In this document: positions 1 through 5,655 of the stretch, piece after piece | How the letters are laid out: each line of letters starts with the position of its first letter | Numbering within the stretch: the stretch's first letter is position 1 | Source of the DNA: Gammaproteobacteria bacterium | GTDB lineage: Bacteria > Pseudomonadota > Gammaproteobacteria > UBA9214 | Assembly (NCBI GenBank): GCA_029864225.1 | Contig: JAOTTU010000113.1 | Span: 1 to 6,047 of the forward strand | DNA: 6,047 nucleotides | Direction of reading: 5' to 3' | The notes under the pieces: model-generated | The model's input: the letters and a program-made list of their open reading frames with translations, nothing else | Database searches by the model: none | What the model was told of the DNA's origin: nothing | Position numbers and translations under genes: made by a program

Positions 1-36
1 GGCGGACACTGCAGCACCCTGAAACCGCTGGCATGA
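1..36 (+). CDS. Possible C-terminal end of an upstream gene (partial)
   Basis: Reading from base 1, the frame GGC GGA CAC... gives GGHCSTLKPLA and stops at TGA 34-36. That TGA overlaps the ATG of the next gene (33-35) in the ATGA arrangement typical of translationally coupled genes. The downstream gene has no recognisable Shine-Dalgarno sequence, which fits coupling. Only 11 codons are visible, so the product cannot be named. The acuI frame is also open back to base 1, so this tail may be chance. Confidence 0.27.
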   Translation, partial: GGHCSTLKPLA

Positions 37-1031
37 GCCGTTTCCGCGCCTATCGGGTCCATGAACGCAAGGGGGCCATCACTGCACGTCTGGAGAACCT
101 CGCGATCGATGACCTCGCGCCGGGTGATGTCACCTTGCGTGCCCACTATTCCAGTGTGAACTACAAGGACGCCCTTGCCGCGACCGGGAAGGGCAGGATC
201 ATGCGGCGCTTCCCGCTGGTTGCCGGGATTGACGTTGCCGGGGTGGTGAGCGCTTCGAGCGATACCCGCTTCAGGCCCGGGGATGAGGTGCTGGTGACGG
301 GTTGCGGGCTGGGTGAAGACCACGATGGCGGCTTCTCCGAAGTGGTGCGCGTACCAGGCGACTGGGTGGTGCCCTTGCCCGACGGCCTGTCGCTGTTCGA
401 GGCCATGGCCATCGGGACGGCCGGGTTTACCGCGGCCCTGGCTATCGATCGCATGGAGCAGAATGGTCAGCAGCCGGACCAGGGCGCGGTCGTGGTCACG
501 GGTGCCAGTGGCGGGGTGGGCAGTTTTGCCGTCGACCTGCTGAGTGCCTGCGGCTACCCGGTGGTCGCCCTGACCGGCAAGCCCGATGTCGCTGACTATC
601 TCAAGGAACTGGGCGCGGGCACGGTGCTTGACCGCCGCACCCTTGACCCGGGAGAGCGGCCACTGGAGAAGGCCCAGTGGGGTGGTGCCATCGACACCCT
701 GGGCGGAGCGGTGCTGACCTGGTTGACGCGCACGCTCAGGCCCTGGGGTACGATTGCCTGTATCGGCATGGCCGGCGGGACCGAGCTCAATACCACCGTT
801 ATGCCTTTTATCCTGCGTGGCATCAGTGTGCTGGGCATCACCTCGGCCGATTGTCCCATGAAGCGCCGCCGCCGGCTCTGGCAGCGCCTGGCCTCCGATC
901 TCAGGCCCCAGCATCTGCGGGAGATTGTGTCCGAGATCGTGACCCTGGAGGAACTGTCCGGGGTGTTCGAGCGGTTGCTCGTAGACCGACACCGGGGCAG
1001 GACCGTCCTGCGGATTGCCGGCAACGATTGA
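33..1031 (+). CDS. acuI: Acrylyl-CoA reductase / quinone oxidoreductase, YhdH/AcuI family (MDR superfamily)
   Basis: A 332-residue cytosolic NADPH-dependent reductase of the zinc-independent medium-chain dehydrogenase/reductase superfamily. Known AcuI/YhdH enzymes reduce acryloyl-CoA to propionyl-CoA, which removes a toxic electrophile; related annotations say quinone oxidoreductase. The N-terminal GroES-like domain carries the family signature SSVNYKDAL (40-48) followed by TGKG and the PLVAGIDVAG block (61-70). GTAGFTAALAI (128-138) precedes the Rossmann nucleotide-binding loop VVVTGASGGVGS (153-164). Further family blocks are PLEKAQWGGAIDTLGG (210-225) and TTVMPFILRG (254-263). The length matches E. 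coli YhdH (about 324). The ATG at 33 puts the N-terminus where the family begins; the in-frame sequence upstream does not look like family sequence. No clear ribosome binding site is visible, so translation may be coupled to an upstream gene. The exact substrate is inferred from family membership. Confidence 0.9.
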   Translation: MSRFRAYRVHERKGAITARLENLAIDDLAPGDVTLRAHYSSVNYKDALAATGKGRIMRRFPLVAGIDVAGVVSASSDTRFRPGDEVLVTGCGLGEDHDGGFSEVVRVPGDWVVPLPDGLSLFEAMAIGTAGFTAALAIDRMEQNGQQPDQGAVVVTGASGGVGSFAVDLLSACGYPVVALTGKPDVADYLKELGAGTVLDRRTLDPGERPLEKAQWGGAIDTLGGAVLTWLTRTLRPWGTIACIGMAGGTELNTTVMPFILRGISVLGITSADCPMKRRRRLWQRLASDLRPQHLREIVSEIVTLEELSGVFERLLVDRHRGRTVLRIAGND

Positions 1032-1038
1032 TGGCGCC

Positions 1039-1728
1039 ATGCCCGCGCTAAGGCGGTCGGCCGACGAGTATGGCGGATACCGATTCCGGCGCGCGGTCTT
1101 CAGCGTCGTGTGCTTCATTGGCGTGCTCTGGGCGATCGAACTGGCCAATAACGCCTTCCATCTGCGTCTCGCCCATTTCGGCATTTACCCGCGGGAGCCG
1201 GCTGGCCTATGGGGAGTGTTATTCGCCCCGCTGATACATGGCACCTGGGGGCATCTGATCTCCAACAGTATCTCGCTTGCGGTGCTGGGGGTCGCACTGC
1301 TGTATGGCTACCCGCGTTCCAGGGGCTACGTGTTGCTGCTGATCTATCTGGGATCGGGCCTGGGTGTGTGGCTGTTCGCTCGCAGCAGTTTTCATATCGG
1401 TTCCAGCGGATTGACGCACGGCATCATGTTCTTCATCTTCGTCAGCGGCATCCTGCGCCGGGACAAGTTGTCCATTGCGCTGGCAATGATCGTATTTTTT
1501 CTCTACGGGGGAATGATCTGGACCATCTTCCCGAACGAACCGGACGTGTCCTATGAAAGCCATTTCTTCGGTGCGCTGATGGGGTTGATCGCGGCCTTCC
1601 TGTTCAGGAACCTGGACCCGGTGCTGCCGGTCAAGTCCTATGAATGGGAGGGTGAGAATGTCGAATGGTCCGATGAATCCGATGACGATCAATGGCATAG
1701 CGGTGAGGGCGACGGCGACAGGCGGTAG
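1039..1728 (+). CDS. Rhomboid family intramembrane serine protease with acidic C-terminal tail
   Basis: A 229-residue polytopic inner-membrane protein of the rhomboid family, which cleaves transmembrane substrates inside the bilayer. From the ATG at 1039, the hallmarks are HGTWGHLISN (67-76, the His/Asn oxyanion-region motif), the GxSG nucleophile motif GSSG (121-124, catalytic Ser123), and the general-base histidine in SHFFGALMG (His175 in the sixth-helix-type motif). Hydrophobic stretches at about 20-36, 60-68, 75-90, 97-113, 126-138, 144-163 and 174-190 give a typical compact rhomboid core. After the last helix comes a tail (about 201-229) rich in Asp, Glu, Ser and Trp. An in-frame TTG at 1015 would add eight residues but overlaps acuI; the ATG seven bases after the acuI stop is preferred, though neither has a strong ribosome binding site. 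It is probably cotranscribed with acuI. Substrates are unknown. Confidence 0.87.
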   Translation: MPALRRSADEYGGYRFRRAVFSVVCFIGVLWAIELANNAFHLRLAHFGIYPREPAGLWGVLFAPLIHGTWGHLISNSISLAVLGVALLYGYPRSRGYVLLLIYLGSGLGVWLFARSSFHIGSSGLTHGIMFFIFVSGILRRDKLSIALAMIVFFLYGGMIWTIFPNEPDVSYESHFFGALMGLIAAFLFRNLDPVLPVKSYEWEGENVEWSDESDDDQWHSGEGDGDRR

Positions 1729-1809
1729 CGGGAGATGTGCCCGGGCGGTAGCTGCTAGACCGGGCAACACGGGTCGATTTCAGCCCATGGGGTTGTTTGC
1801 TGCCCGGGG

Positions 1810-2433
1810 TCAGTGTTCCGGTGAGCGCAATTCCAGAACGCGCAGGACGGTGCGCAGCTCTGTCTTCGACAGTATAAGTCCGTAATCGGACTGTAGGCGC
1901 CGGGCGGTCTCCTCCGGTCCCCGGGGGAGGGGGTCCATGTGTTCAATGAACCCGGTGATATCCTCGATCAGTGCCCACGGGTAGATCATCCAGCGCCACT
2001 TGATCACCTTGCGGCCGATGTAATCGGGGCGGTAGCTGGCGGTGGTCTTGTGCAGCAGGACCGCGGTCCTGATCTCCAGCGGTTCGAAACCTGCCAAGTG
2101 CCTGATGGCTACCTCGTAGGTGTCGCCGGTGTCGGAGACATCATCGACGATCAACACGCGCTTGCCGGTGATATCCGTGCACAGCGAGTCCGTCACCTCG
2201 GCGAGCGGCTGCTTGCGGGCGCCACTGGCGTAGTGCACCACGCGAATGCTGGTCAGGGCATAGACATCGAGAAAGTCGCACAGGATCCGTGCCGGCACGT
2301 AGCCGCCGCGTGCGATGCCGACGATGACATCGGGCTGGAAACCGGAATCCAGGATGGCGAAGGCAAGCTGGCTCGCCAGCTGGTACATACGCTGCCAGGA
2401 GATCAGTTCGCAACGTAGTTCTTCAGCCGGCAT
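1810..2433 (-). CDS. Phosphoribosyltransferase (PRPP-binding, COG2236-like)
   Basis: A 207-residue cytosolic type I phosphoribosyltransferase. These enzymes transfer the ribose-5-phosphate of PRPP to a base, or act as regulatory PRPP sensors. The PRPP loop is clear: hydrophobic strand, two acidic residues, then the phosphate-binding loop in VLIVDDVSDTGDT (93-105). The upstream loop VGIARGGYVPAR (38-49) matches the pyrophosphate-binding region. The hood segment YRPDYIGRK followed by KWRWMIYPWALIED (134-158) resembles the archaeal and bacterial hypoxanthine/xanthine-like and COG2236 proteins rather than E. coli Hpt or Apt. The ATG overlaps the 3' end of the methyltransferase gene by 11 bases and lacks a convincing ribosome binding site, suggesting translational coupling. 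It is the last gene of a three-gene leftward unit and converges on the rhomboid gene with an 81-base gap. The base specificity cannot be told from sequence. Confidence 0.85.
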   Translation of the reverse strand: MPAEELRCELISWQRMYQLASQLAFAILDSGFQPDVIVGIARGGYVPARILCDFLDVYALTSIRVVHYASGARKQPLAEVTDSLCTDITGKRVLIVDDVSDTGDTYEVAIRHLAGFEPLEIRTAVLLHKTTASYRPDYIGRKVIKWRWMIYPWALIEDITGFIEHMDPLPRGPEETARRLQSDYGLILSKTELRTVLRVLELRSPEH

Positions 2434-3187
2434 GGACAGTGTTGCCCGTATCAGTCACTTTCGATGCCCTGAAGGTTGCGCCTACGGTTGTGCGTGCGGT
2501 TCTGTAATGTGTCGTAGCAACGCACTCGGGCGCATGGAAACCGCTTGTTTTCATGATGTCCAGCAGCTCCTGTTTGTCCAGGGTGCCGGCTACGCAGTCG
2601 GCCCATGAGTCATTATCGCAACTGTGGACCTGTTCACACGGCTCGTCCCTGATCATGTCGGCAATAGACAGGCGGCCACCCGGGCGCAGGATGCGCCAGG
2701 CTTCTTCGAACACCTTTTGCTTGGAGCCGGCCAGGTTGATGGCGCCATTTGAAATAATAATGTCAACGCTGTTGTCCGGCAGCGGCAACTGTTCGATGGA
2801 GGCCTCGTGGACAATGATATTTTCCAGTTTGGCCTGGATTGCGTGCAGTCTGGCCAGCTGGACCATTGCGGGGGTTATGTCCACGCCGATTACGGTGCCT
2901 TGTGCGCCAACCAGCAGCGCGGCCACGCACAGGTCAACGCCGGCACCACATCCCAGGTCCAGGACGGTTGCGCCTGCCCTGAATGCGCACGCTGTGAAGG
3001 GGTTGCCGACCGCGGCGCAGTAGTCCCACAGCTGTGCGGGCAGGTGGGCGATCCAGGTTTCGTTGTAGCCATGGTTCAGAGCGTTCTGCCGGCCTTTTTC
3101 CCAGCCAAAATCCCTGGCGGGATTGTTGGCCAGTGCCGTGTATAACTCGATGACCTGTTGATCGTGGGTGCAGGATGATTCACTCAT
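2423..3187 (-). CDS. SAM-dependent methyltransferase, arsenite methyltransferase (ArsM)-like
   Basis: A class I SAM-dependent methyltransferase of 254 residues from the ATG at 3187 (a TTG two codons upstream would give 256; residue numbers here follow the 256 form). Motif I is VLDLGCGAG (77-85), followed by the acidic strand end VIGVD (101-105), then LPLPDNSVDIIISNGAINL (136-154) and ILRPGGRLSIADM (168-180). The PDNSVD...ISN.xINL block and the SWADCVAGTL segment (196-205) are typical of the ArsM group that methylates As(III). Of the cysteines, C200 matches the conserved one before VAG, and C59 (YCAAVGNPF) and C224 could contribute to a thiol site. However, the usual ISNC is ISNG here and the N-terminal part (FGWEKGRQNALNHGY) differs from characterised ArsM. 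Arsenic methylation is therefore possible but not established. It is the middle gene of the unit: 25 bases after the VOC gene, overlapping the phosphoribosyltransferase gene by 11 bases. Confidence 0.82.
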   Translation of the reverse strand: MSESSCTHDQQVIELYTALANNPARDFGWEKGRQNALNHGYNETWIAHLPAQLWDYCAAVGNPFTACAFRAGATVLDLGCGAGVDLCVAALLVGAQGTVIGVDITPAMVQLARLHAIQAKLENIIVHEASIEQLPLPDNSVDIIISNGAINLAGSKQKVFEEAWRILRPGGRLSIADMIRDEPCEQVHSCDNDSWADCVAGTLDKQELLDIMKTSGFHAPECVATTHYRTARTTVGATFRASKVTDTGNTVHAG

Positions 3188-3212
3188 GGTCAAGGTCTAT
3201 GATGCGGACCCG

Positions 3213-3593
3213 CTAAACGGCCTGACTGTCCAGTTTATCGACAAGGTGGACGATATGGGCGGGGCTGTTCACCCAGAAACCCTTGAAGCCGGCAGGCAGG
3301 GGCTCGATATTATCGCACCTGTCGATTTTATGACGCTCCAGATAAGCGGCCGCTGCTTCGGTATCGTCGGTTTGTATTTCCAGCCATACTTCTGCCCGAT
3401 CGATGGATGATGCCCGGTCGATCCAGAGGATCTTGCCGCCGAATTTGAAGCTGGCGCTGTCCAGTGGTTGCCGTGATGTTGGCTGGTTCTGTTCCAGGCC
3501 AAGGATATCCCGGTAGAATGCCACGGTTTGTTCGAATTGATGGGATGGTACCTTGATGGCGATATTCGCGCCGGGCTCGAATCTCGGTTTCAT
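3213..3593 (-). CDS. VOC family (glyoxalase/bleomycin-resistance fold) protein
   Basis: A 126-residue single-module vicinal-oxygen-chelate protein. The N-terminal half has the beta-alpha signature NIAIKVP...TVAFYRDILGLE (10-34), then FKFGGKILWIDR (49-60). The second half repeats the pattern with AEVWLEIQTDDTEAAAAYLERH (67-88) and ends FWVNSPAHIVHLVDK (106-120). VOC members include dioxygenases, isomerases, thiol transferases and binding proteins. Here the usual first metal-ligand position (His in HIAL-type motifs) is Asn/Ile, so a classical metal site is doubtful. It is not an obvious ArsI C-As lyase, because the vicinal cysteine pair is absent; only C93 is seen. The start is an ATG at 3593 preceded on the - strand by GGGGA six bases upstream (3604-3600), a plausible ribosome binding site. 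It is the first gene of the leftward unit with the methyltransferase and phosphoribosyltransferase. Its function is unknown. Confidence 0.83.
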   Translation of the reverse strand: MKPRFEPGANIAIKVPSHQFEQTVAFYRDILGLEQNQPTSRQPLDSASFKFGGKILWIDRASSIDRAEVWLEIQTDDTEAAAAYLERHKIDRCDNIEPLPAGFKGFWVNSPAHIVHLVDKLDSQAV

Positions 3594-3633
3594 CTCCAGT
3601 CCCCGTTACTTAGCGTGACCGACTGCACCCGCA

Positions 3634-3662
3634 AAGACAGTAAACGTATCAGTGGTTATTAT
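3634..3662 (+). promoter_or_regulatory. Candidate sigma70 promoter for the uracil-DNA glycosylase gene
   Basis: AAGACA (3634-3639) and TATTAT (3657-3662) lie 17 bases apart on the + strand. The start of transcription would be near 3669, downstream of an in-frame GTG at 3652, which favours the ATG at 3712 as the translation start. The -35 match is only moderate (GACA kept), so this is a tentative call. Confidence 0.33.
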
Positions 3663-3665
3663 CAA
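3637..3665 (-). promoter_or_regulatory. Candidate sigma70 promoter for the VOC-methyltransferase-phosphoribosyltransferase unit
   Basis: On the - strand, TTGATA (3665-3660) and TACTGT (3642-3637) are separated by exactly 17 bases. This resembles -35/-10 elements, with TTGA and the key T-A-....-T positions of the -10 kept. Transcription would start near 3630, giving a leader of about 37 bases before the ATG at 3593. It occupies the same DNA as the opposite-facing candidate promoter. Called by eye only. Confidence 0.4.
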
Positions 3666-3711
3666 TGCACCGACGGCTGCCGATCATTCCCGCACTGTCA
3701 TTAACTTCAGC

Positions 3712-4266
3712 ATGCAACAGGAAACACTGCCTGATTACCTGCGTCCCGGCCTGACCATCGTTTCCATTGGCCTGAATCCCTCGTTGCCCTCGGTGCGTGC
3801 GGGTTTCTATTTTGCCAATCCGCGCAACCGTTTCTGGCGGGCCCTTGATGGCAGTGGCCTGGTGCCGGAACCGCTGGTCCCTGGCGTGGCGGCCACGGCC
3901 TGGCTGTTCGAGAAGTGCGCGATCGGCTTTACCGACGTGGTAAAGCGGCCGACGGCCGGCGGCAGGGACCTGCGGGCAGCCGATTTCCGGGAGGGGGCGC
4001 CGCTGCTGCGGGCAAAACTCGAGGACAGCGGGCCCCTGATTGCCTGGTTTCATGGCAAGCAGGCCTACGGCAATTACCTGCGCTATGCCGGCATCGGCAC
4101 ACGGGGCCGGGTCGAGTGGGGCACACAGGATATTCGAATAGGCGCCAGCCAGGTATTTGTGACGCCCAACCCCAGTCCGGCCAATGCGGTGTTCTCGCTG
4201 CAGGATCTGATCGGGCATTACCGGCGGCTGAAGGATCTGCGTGACCGGTTGGCGAATTCGGACTGA
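3712..4266 (+). CDS. mug: Mismatch-specific uracil/thymine-DNA glycosylase, Mug/TDG family
   Basis: A 184-residue DNA repair enzyme of uracil-DNA glycosylase family 2, which removes uracil (and ethenocytosine or thymine, depending on the member) from G-mismatched pairs to start base excision repair. Motif 1 is IGLNPSLPSVRAGFYFANP (19-37) followed by RNRFW (38-42). Asn22 is at the position of the water-activating Asn of E. coli Mug (GINPG) and human TDG. VVKRPTAGGRDL (76-87), the GKQAY block (115-119) and the second catalytic-loop region VTPNPSPANAVFS (150-162) follow. E. coli Mug has NPSGLSR in this loop, so the strand-intercalating residues differ. An in-frame GTG at 3652 would add 20 unrelated residues; the ATG at 3712 gives an N-terminus (MQQETLPDYLRPGLTIV) aligning with MVEDILAPGLRVV of E. 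coli Mug. No strong ribosome binding site is visible. It is divergent from the VOC gene. Confidence 0.88.
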   Translation: MQQETLPDYLRPGLTIVSIGLNPSLPSVRAGFYFANPRNRFWRALDGSGLVPEPLVPGVAATAWLFEKCAIGFTDVVKRPTAGGRDLRAADFREGAPLLRAKLEDSGPLIAWFHGKQAYGNYLRYAGIGTRGRVEWGTQDIRIGASQVFVTPNPSPANAVFSLQDLIGHYRRLKDLRDRLANSD

Positions 4267-4299
4267 GTTTTTACTGGCGGCAGGGTTTTTCCCGTGATC

Positions 4300-4305
4300 T
4301 ATACT
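4300..4305 (+). promoter_or_regulatory. Possible -10 element upstream of the YbaK-like gene
   Basis: TATACT matches the sigma70 -10 consensus in five of six positions and lies 33 bases before the ATG at 4338. No good -35 box stands 16-18 bases upstream (the sequence there is GC-rich), so the gene may instead be read through from the glycosylase gene ending at 4266. Confidence 0.27.
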
Positions 4306-4337
4306 TTCCTTTGAAACTTTCAATGGAGGGTTCAATC

Positions 4338-4805
4338 ATGACTATTGCGTCTACTGTCTCAGACTACCTGGCCGAGCATGATGTTGCCTATGATGTCCTG
4401 ACGCACCCGCATTCCAGCTCCAGTGGAGAAAGCGCGGAGGTCTCCCATATCCCCGGTATCCGCCTCGCGAAGCCTGTCGTCCTGGAGGACGATCAGGGCT
4501 ATGTCATGGTGGTTGTGCCGGCAAGCCAGCGCGTCGATCTCGGGGAGTTGCACCGGCAACTCAACAGGAACCTGGGTCTGGCGACGGAGGACGAACTGGG
4601 ACGCCTGTTCAGTGATTGTGAAATCGGTGCGCTGCCGGCGCTGGGTACCGCCTATGGCATGGAAACACTGGTGGACGATGCACTGGCGGAACAGCCGGAC
4701 ATCTATTTCGAGGCCGGTGATCACGAGCAACTGATTCATGTCTCTGCCGAGGTGTTTGAAGCCCTGCTGGGCGAAGGCATCCGGCACGGCCGTTTCAGTC
4801 ATTAA
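4338..4805 (+). CDS. YbaK/EbsC-family aminoacyl-tRNA deacylase (prolyl-tRNA editing-like domain)
   Basis: A 155-residue free-standing trans-editing domain protein. Family members (YbaK, ProXp-ala, EbsC) hydrolyse mischarged aminoacyl-tRNAs in the cytosol, for example Cys- or Ala-tRNAPro. Visible signatures are the N-terminal HPHSSSSGESAEVSHIPG block (23-40), the conserved lysine in RLAKPVVLEDD (Lys45), VVVPASQRVDL (58-68), the GALPALG turn (97-103, GxxPxxG) and DIYFEAGDHEQLIHVS (121-136), with His134 near the position of a functional histidine in ProXp-ala. The length equals E. coli YbaK (159). The start is well supported: GGAGGG at 4325-4330 stands seven to eight bases before ATG 4338; in-frame TTG 4311 lies upstream of this site. 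The substrate cannot be assigned, since Pro46 follows Lys45 where other subfamilies have Asn, Thr or Ala. Its stop TAA shares the palindrome TTAA with a possible convergent ORF. Confidence 0.87.
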   Translation: MTIASTVSDYLAEHDVAYDVLTHPHSSSSGESAEVSHIPGIRLAKPVVLEDDQGYVMVVVPASQRVDLGELHRQLNRNLGLATEDELGRLFSDCEIGALPALGTAYGMETLVDDALAEQPDIYFEAGDHEQLIHVSAEVFEALLGEGIRHGRFSH

Positions 4806-5026
4806 CTACACCAGGCCTGCACGCTCCCGCATCTGCCGGGGTCTACAGCAGGCCGTCCTGCGGTAAGCACCCGGCGATGGCCATCCCAGAAGACGGTCTC
4901 AATGCGCCGCGCAGTGTCGTGAATTTGACGGACTGATGCCTTTGGCTGGCCGCTCAGGGCCACCCAGGAGTCCGCCAGGGTATGAATCCGCTCCGGGTCC
5001 TCCCCGTCCGTGTCGGGCAGTAGCAA
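4802..5026 (-). CDS. Possible small hypothetical protein (74 aa), convergent with the YbaK-like gene
   Basis: I do not recognise a family. The frame is open from 5062 to the TAA at 4804-4802. The most plausible start is TTG at 5026, preceded on the - strand by GAAGG five bases upstream; a promoter-like sequence sits 34 bases before it. The peptide begins MLLPDTDGEDPERIHTL and is soluble-looking, with a protein-like residue mix. About 70 percent of codons end in G or C, as expected for coding DNA in this genome. It contains a charged helix-like middle (VRQIHDTARRIETVFWDGHRR) with no signal or membrane segment. The last ten residues (GRCGSVQAWCS) look less protein-like. It may be a gene fragment: a frame-shifted ATG at 5061 would give MEQLYRMG, which could join this frame at GAK if one base differed. 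Low confidence. Confidence 0.3.
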   Translation of the reverse strand: MLLPDTDGEDPERIHTLADSWVALSGQPKASVRQIHDTARRIETVFWDGHRRVLTAGRPAVDPGRCGSVQAWCS

Positions 5027-5392
5027 TAGTGCCTTCGCCCCATGCGGTACAACTGTTCCATATTATTGAAAATAAAGCCTATTAATCAATTTTCTTGTTG
5101 GGCCTTATGTCTATTAGGTGTCGTCCGGATCCCGGCTTCGGCAATACCGGATTCAGAGCGGTTTCTCCCGTGGCGCTGAAGACTGCGCACAGCCTGGGGC
5201 TGCAGCTGGCCAGCGGCGCGCCGAGCGACTGGCGTACTTTTTGCCGGTCACCCGCACCCGGGTCCAGGGGCGGCGTGGCCGGGGTTGCCCGAAATAAACG
5301 CCCTCCAAACGGGGAGTTATTGGCGGGGGAGCCACGTATGTGCCTGGGGTCCGGGATCCGGGGTTTCATTGTCCGGAAGCTGCGCATTTGTG
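5027..5392 (+). other. Intergenic stretch without a convincing gene
   Basis: Between the small - strand ORF and the tRNA promoter I find no protein of recognisable family on either strand. The open frames here (for example + strand from 5095 and - strand up to 5420) have Pro/Arg/Gly/Ser-rich, non-protein-like translations; the + frame runs on through the tRNA genes. An AT-rich patch (5058-5098) is followed by GC-rich DNA. It includes a widely spaced inverted pair, CCGGATCCCGG (5125-5135) and CCGGGATCCGG (5351-5361), which is probably fortuitous. The segment upstream of the tRNA promoter could hold regulator sites, but none is identifiable by eye. Confidence 0.5.
5060..5089 (-). promoter_or_regulatory. 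Promoter-like sequence in AT-rich patch, reading leftward
   Basis: On the - strand TTGATT (5089-5084) and TAATAT (5065-5060) lie 18 bases apart within a markedly AT-rich patch (5058-5098) in otherwise GC-rich DNA. It would start transcription near 5053, upstream of the small ORF at 5026. AT-rich DNA yields such matches by chance, so support is weak. Confidence 0.27.
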
Positions 5393-5421
5393 TTGACAGC
5401 CATAGGCGCCTGCAACACAAT
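5393..5421 (+). promoter_or_regulatory. Promoter of the tRNA-tuf operon (stable-RNA type)
   Basis: A perfect -35 hexamer TTGACA (5393-5398), a 17-base spacer and a -10-like CACAAT (5416-5421) precede the tRNA-Tyr gene, whose mature 5' end is 18 bases after the -10. The bases after the -10, AGCGGGC (5422-5428), form a GC-rich discriminator, which is characteristic of stringently controlled tRNA and rRNA promoters in gammaproteobacteria. It probably drives the three tRNAs and tuf together. Confidence 0.68.
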
Positions 5422-5438
5422 AGCGGGCTTGCATTTTT

Positions 5439-5523
5439 GGAGGGGTTCCCGAGTGGTCAAAGGGATCAGACTGTAAATCTGACGGCTCAGCCTTCGGAGG
5501 TTCAAATCCTCCCCCCTCCACCA
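5439..5523 (+). tRNA. tRNA-Tyr (anticodon GTA)
   Basis: An 85-base class II tRNA. The acceptor stem GGAGGGG (5439-5445) pairs with CCCCTCC (5513-5519), with discriminator A and an encoded CCA (5521-5523). The anticodon loop CTGTAAA carries GTA at 5473-5475, followed by the long variable arm expected for bacterial tRNA-Tyr. The T arm GGAGG-TTCAAAT-CCTCC is perfect. The sequence closely resembles E. coli tyrT/tyrU. It is the first gene of the tRNA-tuf operon. Confidence 0.97.
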
Positions 5524-5581
5524 AAATGGACAAGGGATGCCGTTGGCCAGAGCGGTGATTCCGGGGTTGTGATCTTGGCTT

Positions 5582-5654
<73 letters not shown>

Positions 5655-5655
<1 letters not shown>

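Noticed and set aside
1740..1765. Inverted repeat GCCCGG...CCGGGC between the convergent rhomboid and phosphoribosyltransferase genes, considered as a bidirectional terminator
   Set aside because: The stem is only six base pairs with a 14-base loop and no T-tract on either side, so it does not qualify as an intrinsic terminator.
1939..2418. 159-codon + strand open frame opposite the phosphoribosyltransferase gene
   Set aside because: It is antisense to a gene with clear PRPP-binding motifs and its translation has no recognisable family; it is a high-GC shadow frame.
3649..4335. 228-codon - strand open frame opposite the mug gene
   Set aside because: The + strand carries unmistakable Mug/TDG motifs; the antisense translation is Arg/Pro/Gly-rich and unrecognisable.
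4814..4854. GGCCTGC...GCAGGCC inverted repeat just after the YbaK-like gene, considered as a terminator
   Set aside because: A 7-bp stem with a 27-base loop and no T-run follows; it also lies inside the possible convergent ORF.
5125..5361. 11-bp inverted pair CCGGATCCCGG / CCGGGATCCGG in the gene-free stretch
   Set aside because: The copies are over 200 bases apart, GC-rich and near-palindromic themselves, so chance is the simplest explanation.
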